64,000 nucleotides of DNA from Eubacteriales bacterium (GTDB lineage: Bacteria; Bacillota; Clostridia; Lachnospirales; Lachnospiraceae). Every line of letters starts with the position of its first letter. Position 1 is the first letter of the stretch. The position numbers and the translations under genes are program-made. The stretch lies in NCBI GenBank assembly GCA_030536995.1, contig JAUNOY010000012.1:1-64000 (forward strand), read 5' to 3'. The notes under the pieces are model-generated. The model saw only the letters and a program-made list of their open reading frames with translations. It had not been told where the DNA came from and made no database searches. Below, one piece after another: positions 17,183 through 26,320 of this stretch.

Positions 17183-18238
17183 TTGTCCGGATATCAGCGT
17201 TTTATCGCATATGTATATGAATATCAGAAAGGAAAAAAGACCGAAAACTGCGGTTTTCTTAAGGTCGAAATAAAAAGCTCCTCATGCAGGATTGAAATCC
17301 ACCTTCATTGTCCCGGGATTCCTCCCGAAATCGAAGCTCAAATATACGGTTTTTTCAGAAAGGACGGTCTAATGAACGGAATTCTTCTCGGCAGCTGTCA
17401 CACCAGCGCAGATATGGCAGAATGTGTCATTGAATGTGATGCGGAAAACCCGGGCAACACCGGAATTCCCTTCAAAAACATCGGCGGCATTGTAATACAG
17501 ACACAGGCCGGTGGTTTCTATGGAACCGAATGGGATGACCAGCCTGTACGCCCGGATAATTTCCGCGAAGTCAAATCCATAGAATCTGAAAAATCCTTTG
17601 CCCAACCGCAAAAGGAAAATGACATGCCCAAGACAGCACAAGAGCCGGAACCTCCTGTACACAGAGCGCCTTCCCCTGAAGAGGAACCCGCTGAAAGTCC
17701 TGCCCCGAATACAGCCCCCTCTCCCAATACCTTTGTCCAACCGGAAAAACGCATGACTCCTGATTCTTCTTTCCGGCATACAGAAACTTACAAAACGCCG
17801 GAACCTCCTGTTTCCCAGCCTCAGGAAGAACCCTCTTCAAAAGAAAAAGCTCCGACTAATGTCGAAGCTGTTTCTGCTGTCTCTGTCAGACAGCCTTATT
17901 CTTTTTCCGGAAAAGAATTTACCCCTTTTGATGATACCGACTTTCTCTGTTGCTGGAAAATCCATCCCAATGACCTGATACAGTTCTCTTCGGGCACACG
18001 CACCCTTCGGAACAATCGCTTTCTGCAATATGGTTTTTATCATTTTGGTCATCTTTTGCTCGGCGTTCGCCCCGGCGAAAAATACATTCTCGGTGTCCCG
18101 GGCAGTTACGACCAACAGGAGCGTTTTATGGCAAATATGTTCGGATTCCCCTATTTCAGAGAATCCCGCACAATCCAGCTCCCCAGAAGCCGCGGAGGCT
18201 ACTGGTACCGCTCAGTCGATTCCCCGAATTTCCACTAA
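17183..18238 (+). CDS. DUF6128-like protein of unknown function
   Basis: 351 residues in three parts: an N-terminal globular domain (about 1-125), a proline/glutamate-rich disordered linker (about 130-240) and a C-terminal domain (about 245-351; CCWKIHPNDLIQF ... RSRGGYWYRSV). I believe the C-terminal part corresponds to DUF6128, known mainly from Lachnospiraceae, but that is from memory. No signal peptide or membrane span is visible, so it should be cytoplasmic. The start is TTG at 17183, six bases behind GGAGG; a nearby ATG at 17178 is out of frame. Its last 27 bases overlap the convergent activase gene. Confidence 0.7.
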   Translation: MSGYQRFIAYVYEYQKGKKTENCGFLKVEIKSSSCRIEIHLHCPGIPPEIEAQIYGFFRKDGLMNGILLGSCHTSADMAECVIECDAENPGNTGIPFKNIGGIVIQTQAGGFYGTEWDDQPVRPDNFREVKSIESEKSFAQPQKENDMPKTAQEPEPPVHRAPSPEEEPAESPAPNTAPSPNTFVQPEKRMTPDSSFRHTETYKTPEPPVSQPQEEPSSKEKAPTNVEAVSAVSVRQPYSFSGKEFTPFDDTDFLCCWKIHPNDLIQFSSGTRTLRNNRFLQYGFYHFGHLLLGVRPGEKYILGVPGSYDQQERFMANMFGFPYFRESRTIQLPRSRGGYWYRSVDSPNFH

Positions 18239-18907
18239 TGAAATGGTTTCCAGAAGAATTTCACGAAATCCCTTCAGTTCCTCCAGAGAATAGCTGCTAA
18301 AACCAGGCTTAAGGACTCCATCGGAGTCCCTGTAAGCCTGCAGGTAATATGCTTTCGCCCCTTTGAGCCACTGCCCGATTTCCTGAAAATCTTTTTCTGT
18401 ATGAAGCTCCCGTACTACAGTAGTACGAAATTCATAGTCCAGATTTCCTTTCATCAGAAATTCTGCCGTTTCCTTCACAGCATCCACATCCGGATTCGCA
18501 AGCCCGGTCAAAGCTTTGTAATTGTCCGGACATGCCTTGATATCCATAGCCACCTTATCTACCAGCCCTTCTGCTGCCAGCCTCTTCACTACCGAAGGTT
18601 TCGACCCATTAGTATCCAGCTTGATTTCATATCCAAGCTCTTTTATCTTCTCAAGAAACTCCGGCAGCTCCGGTTCGATTGTCGGCTCACCGCCCGACAC
18701 ACACACACCATCCAGAATCCCCTTTCTTTTTTTCAAAAATCCGAGAATTTCCTCTTCTTTATAAGTCTGTTCTTTTTCCGGCGCAAGAACAAGACTGCTG
18801 TTCTGGCAAAAAGGACATCTGAAATTACATCCACCCAGAAAAATTGTACAAGCAACCCTGCCCGGATAATCGAGCAGGGTTGTTTTATTAAATCCACAAA
18901 TTTTCAC
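18212..18907 (-). CDS. nrdG: Anaerobic ribonucleotide reductase-activating protein (radical SAM)
   Basis: About 231 residues. The iron-sulfur motif CNFRCPFC near residue 27 gives the CxxxCxxC of radical SAM enzymes, within LLDYPGRVACTIFLGGC. It belongs to the NrdG2-like branch, which generates the glycyl radical of anaerobic class III reductase NrdD. No nrdD is adjacent, so the partner is inferred. The frame can start at GTG 18916, but the ribosome site GAGGAA abuts that codon. GTG at 18907 is nine bases away and gives the usual MKI family start, so I chose it. Confidence 0.83.
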   Translation of the reverse strand: MKICGFNKTTLLDYPGRVACTIFLGGCNFRCPFCQNSSLVLAPEKEQTYKEEEILGFLKKRKGILDGVCVSGGEPTIEPELPEFLEKIKELGYEIKLDTNGSKPSVVKRLAAEGLVDKVAMDIKACPDNYKALTGLANPDVDAVKETAEFLMKGNLDYEFRTTVVRELHTEKDFQEIGQWLKGAKAYYLQAYRDSDGVLKPGFSSYSLEELKGFREILLETISLVEIRGID

Positions 18908-18920
18908 TTTTCTCACTTCC

Positions 18921-20117
18921 TCAGTTCAACCTGTATACATCAGCGCTCTGAAGTCCGAAGCTCAAAGCCTCTGCATGTGAGTTAAAATAAATATCCACAT
19001 GTCCGTAAGGTGTTCCCAAATCTTCCACTGTATATACATTTCCGTTTATCAAAAGCTGTGTTCCAAAAGGCACTCCTGCCATAGCAACTGTGCGTCCTGC
19101 AGCAGGAACCGTCCCGCTTGCTGTAAGATTTCCAGCTGTTCCGCAGCACTGGGCGCAGTTACAATATGCAGTCAGTGTGAAATTCCCAAGATAAGTGCCT
19201 TCACCTGAACTTCCTGCTTCCTCCTCCATGCCGCTGTCCTGAGACTCTGAACTCTCTTCCGAACTATCACTTTCTTCCGAAGAATCCTCATAAGACTCCT
19301 CACTGGACGTTTCACTATCCTCTTCATAAGATTCTTCATAGTTCTCTTCCTGACTCTGAGCCTCTTCCTCCTCGCGGGCAGCTTCTTCCTCCGCCTGCTG
19401 TACAAGAGCTGCTATGCTCATATCTGCACTTGCAATTTCCTGTCTCAGAGCTGCTGCCTCTTCCTCACTGGCGCTGATCTGAGCGATATAATATGCAATT
19501 TCATCCCCTGTACCGGATACCATATTCTGTACCTCCTGCTTTTTCGCAGAAGTTTCCGTCATCATCGCATTTACGGCATCCACTTCCTCTTTCATTTCTT
19601 TTTCCTTCTCGCGGATACTTGCCTGAAGACTCTCATATTTCTTCAGCATTTCTCTGTCATACCGGGAAATCTGGGAAATATTGTCTGCCCTGTTGATAAA
19701 TTCAGCTACACTCCCTGACGAAAGCAACAGCTCCAGCGTATTGGTTCTGCCTTTCTCATACATATATACAATACGCATTTTCATCGCCTCATACTGCTTC
19801 TCTGCCGCCTTCTTAGCCTTCACCAGATCCAGACGAAGCTTCTTCAACCCATCTTCCTTCTTTGCCGCTTCTATACTTAATTCCGAAATACTGTTAGTCA
19901 GTTCTTCATATTGTGCATTCAAATCTGCCAGGTAAATCTCCAGCTCCTGTTTCTTATCTTCCAGGCTTCCGATATTAGCCTGCGCTGCTTCCAGTCCTGC
20001 TTCTGCCTCCTGCTTCCACGCCTGCATATCTGCAATTTCATCCTCTGCCGCATAAGCAACAGATGAAACACTTAATATCCCTGCCAGCAACAATGAAACA
20101 ATGATGCCTTTTTTCAT
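18921..20117 (-). CDS. Secreted coiled-coil protein with C-terminal 3D domain
   Basis: 398 residues. A signal peptide (about 1-23, ending VAYAA) leads into a long coiled coil (about 28-240) like that of CwlO/PcsB-type cell-wall hydrolases. An acidic serine/glutamate linker (about 240-300) follows, then a 3D domain (about 308-398). The latter has TAYCNCAQCCG and the DLGTPYGHVDIYF segment carrying the catalytic aspartates. 3D domains resemble lytic transglycosylase MltA cores, so it probably cuts or remodels peptidoglycan outside the membrane. A promoter with a palindromic spacer lies just upstream. The downstream activase gene is unrelated. Confidence 0.87.
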   Translation of the reverse strand: MKKGIIVSLLLAGILSVSSVAYAAEDEIADMQAWKQEAEAGLEAAQANIGSLEDKKQELEIYLADLNAQYEELTNSISELSIEAAKKEDGLKKLRLDLVKAKKAAEKQYEAMKMRIVYMYEKGRTNTLELLLSSGSVAEFINRADNISQISRYDREMLKKYESLQASIREKEKEMKEEVDAVNAMMTETSAKKQEVQNMVSGTGDEIAYYIAQISASEEEAAALRQEIASADMSIAALVQQAEEEAAREEEEAQSQEENYEESYEEDSETSSEESYEDSSEESDSSEESSESQDSGMEEEAGSSGEGTYLGNFTLTAYCNCAQCCGTAGNLTASGTVPAAGRTVAMAGVPFGTQLLINGNVYTVEDLGTPYGHVDIYFNSHAEALSFGLQSADVYRLN

Positions 20118-20150
20118 AAATCAAACTCCTCTTACTTTTTTCTAAAAGCA

Positions 20151-20178
20151 AGTATAACATATTTCGAAATATTTTCAA
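20151..20178 (-). promoter_or_regulatory. Promoter of 3D-domain gene with 14-bp palindromic spacer
   Basis: On the minus strand TTGAAA (20173-20178) and TATACT (20151-20156) are separated by 16 bases. The spacer contains the perfect palindrome ATATTTCGAAATAT (20159-20172), well placed for a repressor. Confidence 0.6.
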
Positions 20179-20233
20179 CACTTTTATTTAACTTTCGTAA
20201 TAATTGCGTAATATTTTAATGTGTACAGGTACT

Positions 20234-20265
20234 AAAAAGCGGCGCTCCTTTTCACGGAACGCCGC
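20234..20265 (-). terminator. Terminator after spoVG
   Basis: On the minus strand GCGGCGTTCC pairs with GGAGCGCCGC and is followed by TTTTT, 37 bases after the spoVG stop. Confidence 0.8.
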
Positions 20266-20301
20266 CAGTTCTGTTTTCATGCATGATTAAGAATTGTTGT
20301 A

Positions 20302-20586
20302 TTATTCAGCCGTTTCTTCTTCCTCTTCTGCAGACATCACTTCCTGAAATTTCTCCAGAATGATACCCTGTATTCTGTCTCGGGTTGCAGAATTAATCGG
20401 ATGAGCAATATCACGATATTCACCGTCAGCAGCCTTACGGCTCGGCATAGCAATAAAAAGACCTTTTTCTCCTTCAATCACTTTAATATCATGTACCACA
20501 AACTCTTCGTCTATCGTAATGGAAACAACCGCTTTCATCTTACCTTCTTTTGCAACTTTTCTCACTCGTACATCTGTTATATTCAT
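20302..20586 (-). CDS. spoVG: Septation/sporulation regulator SpoVG
   Basis: 94 residues with the family start [10 protein letters not shown], the [19 protein letters not shown] core and the [12 protein letters not shown] segment. SpoVG is a small RNA/DNA-binding regulator affecting septation, sporulation and envelope genes in Firmicutes. The C-terminus is acidic ([10 protein letters not shown]). It is a single-gene unit with a terminator downstream. Confidence 0.95.
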   Translation of the reverse strand: MNITDVRVRKVAKEGKMKAVVSITIDEEFVVHDIKVIEGEKGLFIAMPSRKAADGEYRDIAHPINSATRDRIQGIILEKFQEVMSAEEEEETAE

Positions 20587-20673
20587 TTTTGCCTGGCCCC
20601 TTTCGCCTTCCTTTATAGTTACCTTTCTCTTTCGGGATAATACCGCATAAACAGTAACATCTCGAAGATTTAA

Positions 20674-21792
20674 TTACAGCTCATATCGCTCATTCTTTTC
20701 TACTACAATTTTCACGCCGTCTTCTCCACAGTAGTAGGAATTTGCACGGATTGTATCGCGGCTTTCAACAACACAGTTTTCGATATGCGTATTATCCCCC
20801 AGATATACGTTATTCAAAATAACCGAGTTCTTGATCACACAGTTATTTCCCACAAATACATCCTTAAACAAAACAGAATTTTCTACCGTACCGTTAATGA
20901 TACAGCCGCTGGCAACAAGACTGTTCTTTACAACCGCACCCGGATTATATTTTGCCGGTGGAAGATCATCAATCTTTGTCTTAATGGCAGGCTCCTGTTT
21001 AAAGAAATAGTTTCTGATCTCAGGTTCCAGAAACTCCATGTTTGTTCTGTAATAAGAGTCTGCTGTAGAAATATTGCTCCAATAGGTATCAATTTTATAT
21101 CCATAAATCCTCTTCAGATTCTTATATCTGATAAGAATATCTCTTACAAAATCATGTCTTCCGTCCTGAGCAGCCTTCTCAATCAGCTCGATAAGCTGTC
21201 TTCTGCGGATTACATAGATACCTGTGGAAACCGTATTGTAAGCAGAAACCATAGGTTTCTCTTCGAATTCCTCAACTCTGCAGTCTTCATTCATGCGGAT
21301 AACGCCGAATCGTTCTACTTCGTTCTGATCTCTGCAGGTTGTACATACCACTGTCACATCTGCCCGCTTTGCAATATGATATTCCAGCACCTTATTGTAG
21401 TCCAGCTTATAAATACCATCTCCGGAAGCAATCACCACATACGGTTCATGGCTGTTTTTAAGGAATGACAGATTCTGATAAATCGCATCAGCCGTCCCCT
21501 GATACCAAAGACTGTTCTCCTTGGTAATTGTCGGTGTAAATACATAAAGACCGCCCTGCTTACGTCCAAAGTCCCACCATTTAGAGGAACTTAAATGCTC
21601 ATTCAGGGAACGCGCATTATACTGAGTCAGAACCGCGACCTTCTGAATATGGGAATTCGCCATATTGCTGAGGGCAAAATCAATACTTCTGTAGCTTCCT
21701 GCGATAGGCATTGCCGCAATCGCTCTTTTATTCGATAATTCTCTCATGCGGTTGTTATTTCCACCCGCTAAAATAATACCAATTGCTCTCAT
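20674..21792 (-). CDS. glgD: Glucose-1-phosphate adenylyltransferase regulatory subunit GlgD
   Basis: 372 residues, the Firmicute partner of GlgC. It has an N-terminal nucleotidyltransferase-like domain ([19 protein letters not shown]) in which the usual GGxGxRL loop is changed to GGNNNRM, and a C-terminal left-handed beta-helix (hexapeptide repeats, about residues 285-360). Loss of the substrate loop fits a non-catalytic, regulatory subunit of ADP-glucose pyrophosphorylase. Its ATG overlaps the glgC stop by four bases. Confidence 0.9.
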   Translation of the reverse strand: MRAIGIILAGGNNNRMRELSNKRAIAAMPIAGSYRSIDFALSNMANSHIQKVAVLTQYNARSLNEHLSSSKWWDFGRKQGGLYVFTPTITKENSLWYQGTADAIYQNLSFLKNSHEPYVVIASGDGIYKLDYNKVLEYHIAKRADVTVVCTTCRDQNEVERFGVIRMNEDCRVEEFEEKPMVSAYNTVSTGIYVIRRRQLIELIEKAAQDGRHDFVRDILIRYKNLKRIYGYKIDTYWSNISTADSYYRTNMEFLEPEIRNYFFKQEPAIKTKIDDLPPAKYNPGAVVKNSLVASGCIINGTVENSVLFKDVFVGNNCVIKNSVILNNVYLGDNTHIENCVVESRDTIRANSYYCGEDGVKIVVEKNERYEL

Positions 21793-23066
21793 GCTTTGTC
21801 ACCGTCCTTTGCTGCTATTACCTGTCCGCCTGCCAGTTCACCATCCGGGTAGTCTTCTAAAGCAGTAACACCGGAAATGGCGGTGTTCTTGCCGATACGC
21901 ACGTTGTTCGGTATCACACTGTGCTCACCGATAGTAGCAATTCCAAATGCGTAAACTGCCGGTTTAAGCACATTCGAAACTTCCTCGCCGCATCCGATCA
22001 CGACATTGTTTCCGATTATTACATCTTCAGCGACAATTGCCTTATCCATCACAGTATTTTCACCTACGGCAGAGTTGCGCATGATAATAGAATCCCGGAT
22101 CACACTTCCTTTTCCAATCACAACATTCGGTCCGATTATAGAATTATGTACCTCTCCGTAAATTTCCGCACCTTCACCAATCAGACATCTGTCAACAACT
22201 GCTTCAGCTGAAATATACTGCGGAGGAATAATATCGCCTTTTGTATAAATCTTCCAGAATTCCTCATAAAGATTAAATTCGGGGATAATGTCAATCAGCT
22301 CCATGTTTGCTTCCCAGTAAGAACCGAGAGTTCCAACATCTTTCCAGTATCCGTTATATTCATATGCAAAAAGACGATCCCCCTTTTCTTTGCAATACGG
22401 GAGAATATGTTTACCAAAATCGCATCCGTTCTGGTCTTTCAAAGCAATCAGCGCATCTCTCAGTACCGGCCAGCTAAAGATATAAATACCCATGGAAGCC
22501 AGATTACTGCTTGGATGCTCCGGTTTCTCTTCAAATTCCGTAATCCTTCCGGTGTCATCTGTTACCAGGATTCCGAAACGGCTCGCCTCCTCCATTGGAA
22601 CCGGCATACAGGCAATCGTAATATCCGCCTTGTTTGCCTTGTGGAAATCAAGCATAACCTCATAATCCATCTTATAAATATGGTCACCGGATAAAATAAG
22701 CACATAATCAGGATTATACTGCTCCATGTAATCCATATTCTGGAAAATTGCATTCGCTGTTCCTGTATACCACTCACTGCTTGTACTCTTCTCATATGGA
22801 GGAAGTACGGTTACACCGCCCTCATTCCTGTCGAGATCCCACGGAATACCGATACCGATATGTGTGTTCAGCCTTAACGGCTGATACTGTGTAAGCACAC
22901 CAACTGTATCTATACCCGAGTTAATACAGTTACTTAAAGGAAAGTCTATGATACGGTACTTTCCACCGAAAGCAACTGCAGGTTTTGCTACCTTTTCTGT
23001 AAGTACACCCAGCCTGCTGCCCTGGCCGCCAGCTAAAAGCATGGCTATCATCTCTTTCTTAATCAT
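21789..23066 (-). CDS. glgC: Glucose-1-phosphate adenylyltransferase GlgC
   Basis: 425 residues with intact [13 protein letters not shown] loop (residues 11-23), the [11 protein letters not shown] segment, [10 protein letters not shown] (catalytic Asp) and FEEKP, then a C-terminal beta-helix. It makes ADP-glucose, the committed step of glycogen synthesis. It is the first gene of a glgC-glgD operon; glgA and branching enzyme are not in the window. A candidate promoter is at 23098-23126. Confidence 0.95.
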   Translation of the reverse strand: MIKKEMIAMLLAGGQGSRLGVLTEKVAKPAVAFGGKYRIIDFPLSNCINSGIDTVGVLTQYQPLRLNTHIGIGIPWDLDRNEGGVTVLPPYEKSTSSEWYTGTANAIFQNMDYMEQYNPDYVLILSGDHIYKMDYEVMLDFHKANKADITIACMPVPMEEASRFGILVTDDTGRITEFEEKPEHPSSNLASMGIYIFSWPVLRDALIALKDQNGCDFGKHILPYCKEKGDRLFAYEYNGYWKDVGTLGSYWEANMELIDIIPEFNLYEEFWKIYTKGDIIPPQYISAEAVVDRCLIGEGAEIYGEVHNSIIGPNVVIGKGSVIRDSIIMRNSAVGENTVMDKAIVAEDVIIGNNVVIGCGEEVSNVLKPAVYAFGIATIGEHSVIPNNVRIGKNTAISGVTALEDYPDGELAGGQVIAAKDGDKA

Positions 23067-23097
23067 GCAATCACCTCTTGTACATTATGATTTTTCA

Positions 23098-23126
23098 ATT
23101 ATACCATACTTTTATCTATTAGTGAA
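23098..23126 (-). promoter_or_regulatory. Candidate promoter of glgCD
   Basis: On the minus strand TTCACT (23121-23126) and TATAAT (23098-23103) lie 17 bases apart, 32 bases before glgC. The rest of the 352-base gap to murC (23127-23350) shows only A+T-rich sequence and a small hairpin near 23341-23368. Confidence 0.5.
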
Positions 23127-23350
23127 CATATTTTACAATTTTTTCATCTCTCTTTTATTCTATTTTACATCATCTTTTTCTATATCCAGTTTTTTACTTA
23201 TGCAATTTTTACATATATTTTGTCTTATCAATTGTTTTTTTGTCGAATTATAATACCCTATCCAGACATATTTACACATTCCCATCTGCCCATCACCTGG
23301 AATAGAAACACTCCTTCGGAGCTTCCCCCCGCAAAACAACTAAGAAGGAC

Positions 23351-23379
23351 TTTTCATTTAAGCTTCTTGGGGTTATAAT
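23351..23379 (+). promoter_or_regulatory. Candidate promoter of murC
   Basis: A good TATAAT (23374-23379) with a weak TTTTCA -35 (23351-23356) at 17 bases, 40 bases before murC. Confidence 0.4.
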
Positions 23380-23418
23380 AGTTTTATATTACTCATTTAT
23401 TTACTTAAGGAGATTATT

Positions 23419-24798
23419 ATGTATCAAATAGACTTTCATAAACCGCTTCACATCCATTTTATCGGAATTGGCGGAATCAGTATGAGCGGTCTTGCAGAAA
23501 TCCTGCTTGGCGAGAATTTCATGGTTTCCGGCTCTGATGCCAAAGAAAGTCCGCTCACCAAATCCCTCGAAAAGAAGGGTGCAAAAATTTATTACGGACA
23601 GCGCGCTTCCAATATTACAGACGAAGTAGAGGTTGTTGTCTACACAGCAGCTATCCACCCCGATAATCCGGAATATGCCTGCGCTGTTTCCAAAAATCTG
23701 CCAATGCTCACACGTGCGGAGCTTCTGGGCCAGATTATGCGCAACTATGAAACCCCCATCGCCATTGCAGGCACTCATGGCAAAACCACAACAACCTCTA
23801 TGGTTTCCCATATTCTTCTCGAGGGCAAATGCGACCCCACCATCAGTGTCGGGGGAATTCTTCCTGCTATCGGCGGAAATATCCGTGTAGGTGAATCAGA
23901 AACTTTTGTCACCGAAGCCTGCGAATACACAAACAGCTTTTTAAGCTTTTTTCCAAAAATCAGTATTATCCTGAACATTGATGCCGACCATCTCGATTTC
24001 TTCAAAGACCTTGACGATATCCGCCTCTCTTTCCGCCGCTTCGCAGAACTTCTGCCTGCAGATGGAACTCTGATCATAAATGCGGATATTCCTGACTACG
24101 AGGAAATCACACACGAACTTCCATGCAACGTCATCACCTACGGAATTAACAGCCCGGCAGATTACACAGTCTCCAATATTGCGTATGACAAGTACGGCCG
24201 CGCCTCCTTTGATGTGCTAAGAGACAATATTAAAGTCGGAAGCTATTACCTGAAAGTTCCGGGACTCCATAATGTTTCCAATGCTCTGGCATCCGCAGCC
24301 CTCGGGCATCTTCTCGGGCTTGATGAAGAAAGCATTATTAAAGGTCTTGGAAGCTTCACAGGAACAGACCGCCGTTTCCAGTATAAGGGCGAAGTCGGCG
24401 GTGTGACCGTAATTGACGATTACGCGCACCACCCTACAGAAATCGAAGCCACTTTAACTGCTTCACAAAATTATCCTCACAAAAAAATATGGTGCGTCTT
24501 CCAGCCTCATACATACACCCGTACCAAAGCTCTGCTCCCGGAATTTGCCCAGGCGCTTTCCCACGCAGACCATGTTGTTCTTGCCGATATTTATGCAGCA
24601 AGAGAAACTGATGACCTTGGAATCTCATCTGCCGATCTTCAAAAACTTATTGCAGAACTCGGCACTCCCTGCGAATACTTTGCAACCTTTGATGAGATTG
24701 AGAATTTTCTCCTTGAAAACTGCATCTCCGGAGACCTGCTCATCACTATGGGGGCCGGTGATGTCGTCAACATCGGAGAACATCTTTTAGGAAAATAA
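23419..24798 (+). CDS. murC: UDP-N-acetylmuramate--L-alanine ligase
   Basis: 459 residues. The N-terminal FIGIGGISMSGLAEILL binds the UDP moiety, AIAGTHGKTTTTSMVSHILL (about residues 115-134) is the ATP P-loop, and IDDYAHHPTEI is the conserved Mur ligase C-terminal motif. It adds L-Ala to UDP-MurNAc in peptidoglycan synthesis. AAGGAG lies seven bases before the ATG. The gene is alone, away from any division cluster, and has its own terminator. Confidence 0.96.
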   Translation: MYQIDFHKPLHIHFIGIGGISMSGLAEILLGENFMVSGSDAKESPLTKSLEKKGAKIYYGQRASNITDEVEVVVYTAAIHPDNPEYACAVSKNLPMLTRAELLGQIMRNYETPIAIAGTHGKTTTTSMVSHILLEGKCDPTISVGGILPAIGGNIRVGESETFVTEACEYTNSFLSFFPKISIILNIDADHLDFFKDLDDIRLSFRRFAELLPADGTLIINADIPDYEEITHELPCNVITYGINSPADYTVSNIAYDKYGRASFDVLRDNIKVGSYYLKVPGLHNVSNALASAALGHLLGLDEESIIKGLGSFTGTDRRFQYKGEVGGVTVIDDYAHHPTEIEATLTASQNYPHKKIWCVFQPHTYTRTKALLPEFAQALSHADHVVLADIYAARETDDLGISSADLQKLIAELGTPCEYFATFDEIENFLLENCISGDLLITMGAGDVVNIGEHLLGK

Positions 24799-24807
24799 AA
24801 ACTTTTA

Positions 24808-24860
24808 ACGGATCTGAACAAAGCCATGACGTACACCATGCGCTGTCAGATCCGTTTTTT
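24808..24860 (+). terminator. Terminator after murC
   Basis: AACGGATCTGA pairs with TCAGATCCGTT across a 28-base loop and is followed by a T tract. Confidence 0.65.
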
Positions 24861-24880
24861 GATGTGGAAAACAGGTAGAT

Positions 24881-25132
24881 TTATACACGTTTTATCCACA
24901 CCTTCAAAAGCCTTTATTTTCAAGGGCTTACAAAAGTTATCCACATTATCCACAGCGTTATACACATTTAACTCGTGAAATCTCTGTGGATTCTGATGTG
25001 TATAATTCACTTAACATAATCTGACATTTTTCTACAACAGAATTTGCGTATTTCTTACATTCTTCTTACATTTACCGGTTTCCAATAATTTATGACGGTT
25101 TACGTTTTTCCACATTATCCACATTATCCACA
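24881..25132. promoter_or_regulatory. Dense DnaA-box cluster upstream of helicase-loading genes
   Basis: Within 252 bases there are seven perfect matches to TTATNCACA. Six are on the plus strand (24892, 24937, 24946, 24958, 25115, 25124) and one on the minus strand (24997-25005). One-mismatch copies sit at 24881 and 25106. Several are directly abutting (24937/24946 and 25106/25115/25124), which favours cooperative DnaA assembly. Two subclusters flank a T/A-rich stretch (about 25006-25105). No dnaA, dnaN or rpmH lies nearby, so a DnaA-responsive promoter or titration site is more likely than the chromosome origin. The neighbouring genes encode helicase loaders. Confidence 0.85.
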
Positions 25133-25191
25133 CAGGATTGTGGAATAATCCGACTAAGACAAAATCAACTATTCTCTTTTAAAAGGGGTTG

Positions 25192-25200
25192 TGCTATAAT
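25192..25200 (+). promoter_or_regulatory. Extended -10 promoter of the dnaD-like operon
   Basis: TGCTATAAT is a perfect extended -10 (TGnTATAAT), about 48 bases before the dnaD-like gene and 60 bases after the last DnaA box. The -35 region (TTCTCT near 25172) is weak, as is common for activated promoters. Confidence 0.6.
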
Positions 25201-25247
25201 CCATGTAGTCTCAGTATAAGGAACTGGAATTTTAAAGAAAGTGAGCT

Positions 25248-26276
25248 GTGTTTCGAATGATTACTCTTCGAAATTCCTCCCCAACGGAGGTTACTGTTTT
25301 ATCAAATTTATTTATTGACAACTATATGCCGAAAGCGAACGGCGAATTCGTCAAGGTTTACATCTATCTTCTCCGAACCCTCTCCTCCTGCGAAGAGCTC
25401 AGACTGGAGCAGATGGCAGACCGCCTTCTCTGTACAGAAAGAGATATTACCCGCGCCCTGAAATACTGGGAAGAAAAAGAACTGCTTTCACTGGAATGCA
25501 GCTCTCAGGGTGAACTTACCGGAATTCTTATGAAGTCGCCATCTTCCGACTCCTCCTGCGCTCCTTTGCAGGAAACAGCACCTCCCGTGAAGACAACCTC
25601 TCTCACTGCAGACCGTGTGAAGGAACTGAAACAGAACGAAGAAATCGTTCAGCTTCTTTATATAGCAGAACAATACCTTGGCAAAACTCTCACACCGGGC
25701 GAAATGAAAAAAATTCTGTTTTTCTACGATGAACTGAAGCTTTCCCCTGACCTAATCGAATATCTGATTGAATACAGTGTAAGCCGAGGGCGCAAAAGCA
25801 TCCGTTACATCGAAACCGTGGCGATGGCATGGGCACAGGAAGGCATTACCAGTGTCGCAATGGCAAAAGAAGCCAATTCCCGCTATGCCAAAGAATATTA
25901 TACCATCCTGAAAGCTATGGGAATCAGCAACCGAAACCCTATCGATACCGAAGTTTCCTTTATAAACACATGGCTTCACGATTACGGATTTACTATGGAT
26001 ATCATTCAGGAAGCCTGCAGCCGGACCGTTCTCCAGACAGGACAGCCAAGTTTCCAATATGCAGATAAAATTCTCTCAGGATGGAAACATAAAAGTGTAA
26101 AGAATATAGAAGATATACGTCGCTTAGATGCCCAGCACAAGCAGCGAAAACTGGAAAAAAGTCGGCAGCAAAGCAGCGCCAGACAGCAAAAACCTTCCAA
26201 TAATAACCGTTTCAATAATTTCCACCAGAGGGAATATGATTTCGATGAATATGAAAAAAAGCTGCTGAATCATTAA
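25248..26276 (+). CDS. DnaD-like replication initiation protein
   Basis: 342 residues. The N-terminal winged-helix-like region (about 1-90) resembles DnaD_N. Two copies of the DnaB_2/DnaD C-terminal domain follow, each carrying the hallmark Yxxx(I/V)xxxW: YIETVAMAW (about 183-191) and YADKILSGW (about 273-281). The C-terminal tail is basic and glutamine-rich. DnaD/DnaB proteins help load replicative helicase at DnaA-bound origins and during restart. Start is GTG 25248 or ATG 25257, three codons apart; the ribosome site does not decide. It is followed after 44 bases by the DnaC/DnaI-like ATPase. Confidence 0.86.
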   Translation: MFRMITLRNSSPTEVTVLSNLFIDNYMPKANGEFVKVYIYLLRTLSSCEELRLEQMADRLLCTERDITRALKYWEEKELLSLECSSQGELTGILMKSPSSDSSCAPLQETAPPVKTTSLTADRVKELKQNEEIVQLLYIAEQYLGKTLTPGEMKKILFFYDELKLSPDLIEYLIEYSVSRGRKSIRYIETVAMAWAQEGITSVAMAKEANSRYAKEYYTILKAMGISNRNPIDTEVSFINTWLHDYGFTMDIIQEACSRTVLQTGQPSFQYADKILSGWKHKSVKNIEDIRRLDAQHKQRKLEKSRQQSSARQQKPSNNNRFNNFHQREYDFDEYEKKLLNH

Positions 26277-26320
26277 AGTATAACAAGCAGCAGGCAGCAT
26301 AACAGAAAAGGAGTCAGCCT

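Noticed and set aside
24799-25247. Chromosomal replication origin
   Set aside because: DnaA boxes are dense, but no dnaA, dnaN, rpmH, recF, gyrB or gidA is present and I see no clear DnaA-trio element. I list it as a DnaA-responsive regulatory cluster.
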